The notes under the pieces: model-generated
What the model was told of the DNA's origin: nothing
Databases searched by the model: none
Seen by the model: only the letters and a program-made list of their open reading frames with translations
Made by a program: the position numbers and the translations under genes
Assembly (NCBI RefSeq): GCF_022539315.1
Contig: NC_066315.1
Coordinates: forward strand, 120,905,374 to 120,969,373
Length of the DNA: 64,000 nt
Reading direction: 5' to 3'
DNA from: Serinus canaria
Lineage: Eukaryota > Chordata > Aves > Passeriformes > Fringillidae
Shown: positions 59,201 to 64,000 of the stretch, piece after piece
How the letters are laid out: each line of letters starts with the position of its first letter
How positions within the stretch are numbered: the first letter of the stretch is position 1

Positions 59201-62200
59201 TGGACTCTGTTTTTGTTGTTGAATATAATTACATCAGTTTTCTTCTTTTAGTTCATTAATATGCTCATATCTCTGCGCAGTTCTTCTTCCAAAAGTCGTA
59301 TTCCTACCCCCTAAAATAATCTTCTCAGTTCCCAAAACTCATGACCTGCTTTTGGTTATCGCATTGGAAAACTTCTGATAGACAACCAGCCTTAGCTTGA
59401 GTGCTTTGGGACAGGCTCAGTAAAAGAGAAAAACGAAAAGTTTGTGTTGACTTTGTGTTTCTTGAGAAGACAGTCAAAATCACATTGATAGGGTCATTAG
59501 GGTCATGTCAAACTTTTGTGCTCTACTTAAGTACATTAAAAATATTTCCTGAAGATCTTTGGTACTTTTAATGAAGATTGCTGGCTTTAATATATTTATT
59601 TATGTGTGTATGTGTTTATTTATTACTTAAATAAAACAAGGCAAAGCCATTTTTCCTGCTGTCCTAGTTCTAGAGAACTTTTCTTGCAGTTTGTATAAAT
59701 ATATTCACATTCTAGTGGGGCTAGTATTAGTCTATGAATTAAGTCTTTTACTTGTGGTCTTTTGTCTGTAAAATGTGATTAATCTTAAATTAAAGCATGA
59801 CCCAAACAACACTTGAGACTAAATTGAAAGGTGTTATAAAATATGTACATTGATTTTAGCCAAACACAATATTTTTTGATTAAAAATACCCTTTGATCCA
59901 TAGTGCACCAAAAACTAGCTTTCCTGACTTTGATCACACAAAGACATAGAGAAGATGTCAGACATGAAATAAATAAGTGAGAAGTGTGGAAAAATGAATG
60001 AGGTGACATAGCACTCTTTGAGCTTTGTTGTCCCTGCTGTACACCACTAGAACAAGCACTTCTTGCTAATACGATGGAACAGCTCAACAATTTTCAGGCA
60101 CAAAGACTACTTGAGGGAAAATTCAATAAGTTAAGAATACCAAACTGTAATCAGACCTTGGGGAAGAAGCAGTATTGAAACACAACTTTTTTTTTGACAG
60201 TTTTGAGTGTAGCTCTGGTGGTCTGTTTCAAAAACTGTCAAAATGATGATAAGTGGTCTTGGGAGTCTAGTTTTGAGTCTTACACCAAATAATCTGGCTG
60301 CCTTCTTGGTATTAGTGCTATTAGTAATTTAAGAAGTCTGATTTTTGAAGGAGAAAAGATGCTAAAATAGAAAAATGACTATGCTGAATGTAGAGTAATT
60401 ACTTTTCATGACATCCTCATCGAAATCAATAGGATTGACTAATTAAGACATCTAAGCTGAAATCAATAGGATCTGACAGCTAACACCTCCCTGTAGCAAT
60501 AAGCCAGCATCAACAATTTTGCATCTATACCAATGTTATAGTCAGCCAATCCTATTTCCTTTGCTATTTAATACTTAATGTTTTCCTGACCAGCAAAGCC
60601 ATTTCATACCTAATATACTTCCCACATTCCCAAATAAAAGCTGATGAAACTGCTGCACCTATATTCCTTCTGCCTTGTGGTTCCCATTTGCAGCTTGTTA
60701 GCAAAGAGCCTTGATTGACCTGATGTTTGGGTTCTCAATCCTAAAATGCCCATGGACTACAACAAGACAATTAAAATATATGCCAGGGCCAGGAGTGTCA
60801 AATACAGAAACAGTGATCCAGAACAGGAAGAAAAATCCACAACCAACACCAGCTTTCTTTTTTTAATTCTTCCACCATTGAGTCTTTAATGGGAAAGCCT
60901 TTAGGTGGATAGTTGCCTGCCAGTTCTTCCTCTAAGGGTTTACCCTGCCTTCTCTCAAGTTTCCAATTTTCCCTCAGGAGATTTCTGTTGATCTTCTGTT
61001 GATCTGTGCTATATTACCCCTGAACCTATCCTCAATGGACAGTAGAAAGGTTCACAGAAATCATGGTACCTTGAGGCTTTCTGGAGCTGGAAAGGAGAGA
61101 TAAACACTGAATGAATCAAAATACACTTTGTGCCATCCAGTAGATGTGCAGCTGTAGGTTTGTTTTTTCTGCTGGTTGGATTCTGAGTCTCGTTGAAATT
61201 TCTGTTCCTTCTGAATTTCTAGGCAGATGTGGTGGTCAACAAAATTTTCCTTCTTCACTTTGCAGTTTGAAGTTATGGCTGCTCCTCAAATCATGCTGAT
61301 GAGAATGATAGCCTTCATTGAAGCAAGCACAATCCATTGACATTATGCACAAATGACCTTGAAGACAGATCAGGAAATTCAAGGAGACCACAGCAAATCA
61401 GAAATGTCTTCTGAATTATCCTATTGTCTCTAGAATTCACGTCTGTTCATTTCCTGATGTTTTTCCTTCCAGTCGTTGTTTGGTTTTTGCAGAGTTTATT
61501 TTCATCTTTGATTCAGGGCCAAATTAATATTATTGGTTTTAATATAGTTGTGCACAGAACCAGGTCTTCCAACCACTAATGGTCACAGTAAACAACTGTT
61601 TGAAGACATGTTAGGAGCTTGCTATGGACCATATGTACATTTTCTCTTTCTCTTAACTACAGGCACATTTATTTGTAGATGGATTACAAATTTAAGAATG
61701 CTTTTATGTGGCCTATGTGCTTCAATTAATGAATTTTAAAGCTAAATCTCAGAAATTTTTAAGAACCCAAAGTAACAGCATATCCTGTCCCAACTGTAAA
61801 ATTAAAAAAAATAAAAACCCAAATATATTGTAAGTTGCAATCTTTCATATATCAAATTATATCTTCATAATTTCTGAGCCAAGGTACTTCCATAATTTCT
61901 GGCCCTTTGAAGGACTTTGCAGATGTCTGGATATCAATAAAAAAAAAAGTTATATTATATGATTCATGTTGGAAAAGAGCTGAAGTTCACATTCCCTAAA
62001 CAAGAAGTAAGTCTTGATATTTGAAATACTAAAAATTTTCTTCAGGCACCATTTGCTTTACAAGAGTTTTCTTAGTATCTGCATGTTGTATTTGATTTGA
62101 AAAGAACTGAGCATTCAAATTTGAGATGTGCTGAATATTTCGTCCTGAACTGGGCTGGCAAGAACATCCTTGACATAGTGGCTGTTCATCTTATTTATGT

Positions 62201-64000
62201 AATGTCTGTCACAGCTTTGTTCAGCTCAATAGAGTTTTTCTGTTGGATCAGGGCCCAGAGAATTTAATCATCCCTGCTGATCTCACTTAAAGAAACATGG
62301 CTTAGAAGCAGAAGATTGCACTCAGGTTGAAAGTTCCACCCCTCTTAGGAAACCACACTTAGCCTAATTCTGAAATGTTATTCTCTGCAAATGTTACTTC
62401 TCTGCAAATGCCACCATGAAACCAAAAAACTTTACTGCATTCTTCAGTGAATGTCAGCATTCCCTCAAAACTGTGTCTCTTTCAAAAAAAGGAAAAAAAT
62501 TTCCTAAAAAATGAGGAAAAGATGGTAAAATATCAAAATTTTGATGTGGCAGGAGCCAAATTGCATTGTAGCTAATGAAAAGAAGTATAATAGCATGCTC
62601 TTTATGTGAGAAAAAAAGAACATTTTATACACAGACTATGAATTTAGGAACAATGGATTTGGTTTCTTCATTTTTTCAACATGTATCTTTTTATCAATAC
62701 CTTGGTCCTGATGGATCCTGTGTTCCTCAAAATAGGCTTGAGGTGGTTCTTAGGAGCTATCCTCTATATCACTGCCCACAACAATGTAGGAGGATGCGGA
62801 CAGACGGACACTCAGAAGAGACAGATTGCTTAGGGTTGGGGTTGATGAAGCACACATTTGAAAGACAGATCTCTTGCAAATGATTATTTTTTTTAATATG
62901 TGCCAACACAAGACCGAGTAAGTGCTAATATTCCTTATATTAGGAATAAAATAGGGTGGGAAAAACTGCATTCAGATCCCTGTTCTGCCTTTGTCATGGC
63001 AGTGATCTAACACAAGTACATCCATATGATAGATGGATACTGCTCGAAGAAAGACACACTCCCTTTTTTCTTGCTTCATAATTTATAAACAGTGTAACAC
63101 CAATAAGATAAATTTACACTTCATGTGTTTTGCAATTAAGTTATTCACATGGGAACTGGCAGCATTATGAGGAAAAGTCTTGGTCTAGTTCCAGCAGCAG
63201 CAGAACTTGAATGCAGGCTTACTTCTGTGTGAGTGCCTTAGACTTCAACTTTGTGCTTTCTGTCCTTTTCCTGGCAAAGGACAAACATGAGCCTCATGGT
63301 GGGTTTATGAATGGGAGTTTGAATATGTGATGTCTTAAATTTTGTAATACCTCATGTACTTTTAAGAGGCCAAACACTTAAGTCTCTCTTTTTTCCCTTG
63401 TCCATAAAGAATGGGATATTGGTGCTTTTCACATTCTACAAGTGTAATCATAAAATTGCAGGTAATGGGATCATCTAAAATCTGTGCATGGATATCTAAT
63501 AACACAGTAGCTCATGAAGGTAGTGAGCCAATGATTAACAAAGGCTGAAAGAGAAACTATTTCAAAAGAAACACCTCTGGGTTACAGACTCCACTGGGTA
63601 CTTATTTTCTAGTGGTTTCAGGTGCTCATTGTAAGAAGAACCATAGCAGAGGTACTACAGAAAAATAATTTCCATGTGAGATGTGGGAAAGGATTTCTAT
63701 AACAATTAAGCATATGGGCTTTGTAATGAAAAGAGTAATGCTAACCTCTCCTTCCATCTCTGCGATATCAAAGAAGAAGCTTAGTACTTTGAATATAATA
63801 TAAATACTATAAATAAGGTAAAAAAATTACATCTGCATCCCATAAAGTATTTTCATCAATTCAGTCAAATGAGAGTCTATAAGCAAAGCATTATACAGAT
63901 TAAATAACAAGGTTCAGATACCCTCGTTTAAGCCTGCAGAGCTCTGTGATACTTCTCAGGAGAATATCTTCCATTTTAAGTGCATTATATTCATTATTCC
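53246..64000. other. Distal 3' flanking intergenic DNA, no gene seen
   Basis: AT-rich sequence to the end of the window. No splice-bounded coding exon, tRNA or transposon is recognised. Visible structure is a G-rich, less AT-rich patch at about 56450-56600, an (AT)n run at 57259-57270, the perfect hairpin at 57680-57729 and an ATTTA-rich stretch at 59591-59625. In mammals HNF4G is followed by a long gene-poor interval before ZFHX4, which would fit this emptiness. Confidence 0.5.
57680..57729. repeat. Perfect 23-bp inverted repeat, 4-nt loop
   Basis: The arms at 57680-57702 and 57707-57729 are exact reverse complements around the loop CAGA. The left arm begins AGGAATATTGG and ends ATATCTTTG. 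The complementarity stops sharply at both outer ends apart from one possible T-G wobble. Twenty-three matching base pairs is far longer than chance predicts, even in AT-rich DNA. Confidence 0.92.

Noticed and set aside
1..64000. A novel multi-gene or defence-type system
   Set aside because: The window holds one conserved nuclear receptor gene and ordinary avian intergenic DNA. Nothing suggests a cluster of co-acting unknown genes.

Overview
The window is nuclear DNA from a vertebrate, almost certainly a bird. It is AT-rich, holds one multi-exon gene with GT-AG introns, and carries many fragments of CR1-type LINEs in both orientations, the dominant avian retroelement. There are no operons, CRISPR arrays or recognisable RNA genes. 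A possible LTR remnant in intron 2 would fit a songbird-like genome, but I cannot name the species.

The only gene I can support is HNF4G (hepatocyte nuclear factor 4 gamma, NR2A2), on the plus strand. Ten coding exons join in frame from an ATG at 22091 to a TGA at 40574-40576 and encode 453 residues. The parts run in order: N-terminal A/B region, two-zinc-finger DNA-binding domain, hinge, ligand-binding domain ending in the AF-2 helix LLQEMLL, and a proline-rich F domain. A long 3' UTR probably ends at the AATAAA at 43662. The first exon begins MRLS, as in the P1 form of the paralogue HNF4A. The 110 bases before it contain candidate HNF1, ONECUT and HNF4 sites.

Layout: 1-22090 is the 5' flank, with three CR1 fragments, a pentanucleotide repeat, a 39-base T tract, several perfect inverted repeats and a candidate conserved regulatory block at about 8400-9260. 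22091-43690 is HNF4G; its introns hold two CR1 fragments, one probable LTR-derived repeat and several microsatellites, and its 3' UTR holds an antisense CR1. 43691-64000 is gene-poor 3' flank with three more CR1 fragments, a split 41-base duplication and a perfect 23-bp hairpin at 57680-57729.

I found no undescribed multi-gene system. The most worthwhile leads are the HNF4A-like first exon and promoter, the weak exon 6 acceptor, the ligand-domain Ala-to-Gly change, the candidate enhancer near 8.4-9.3 kb and the 23-bp hairpin.
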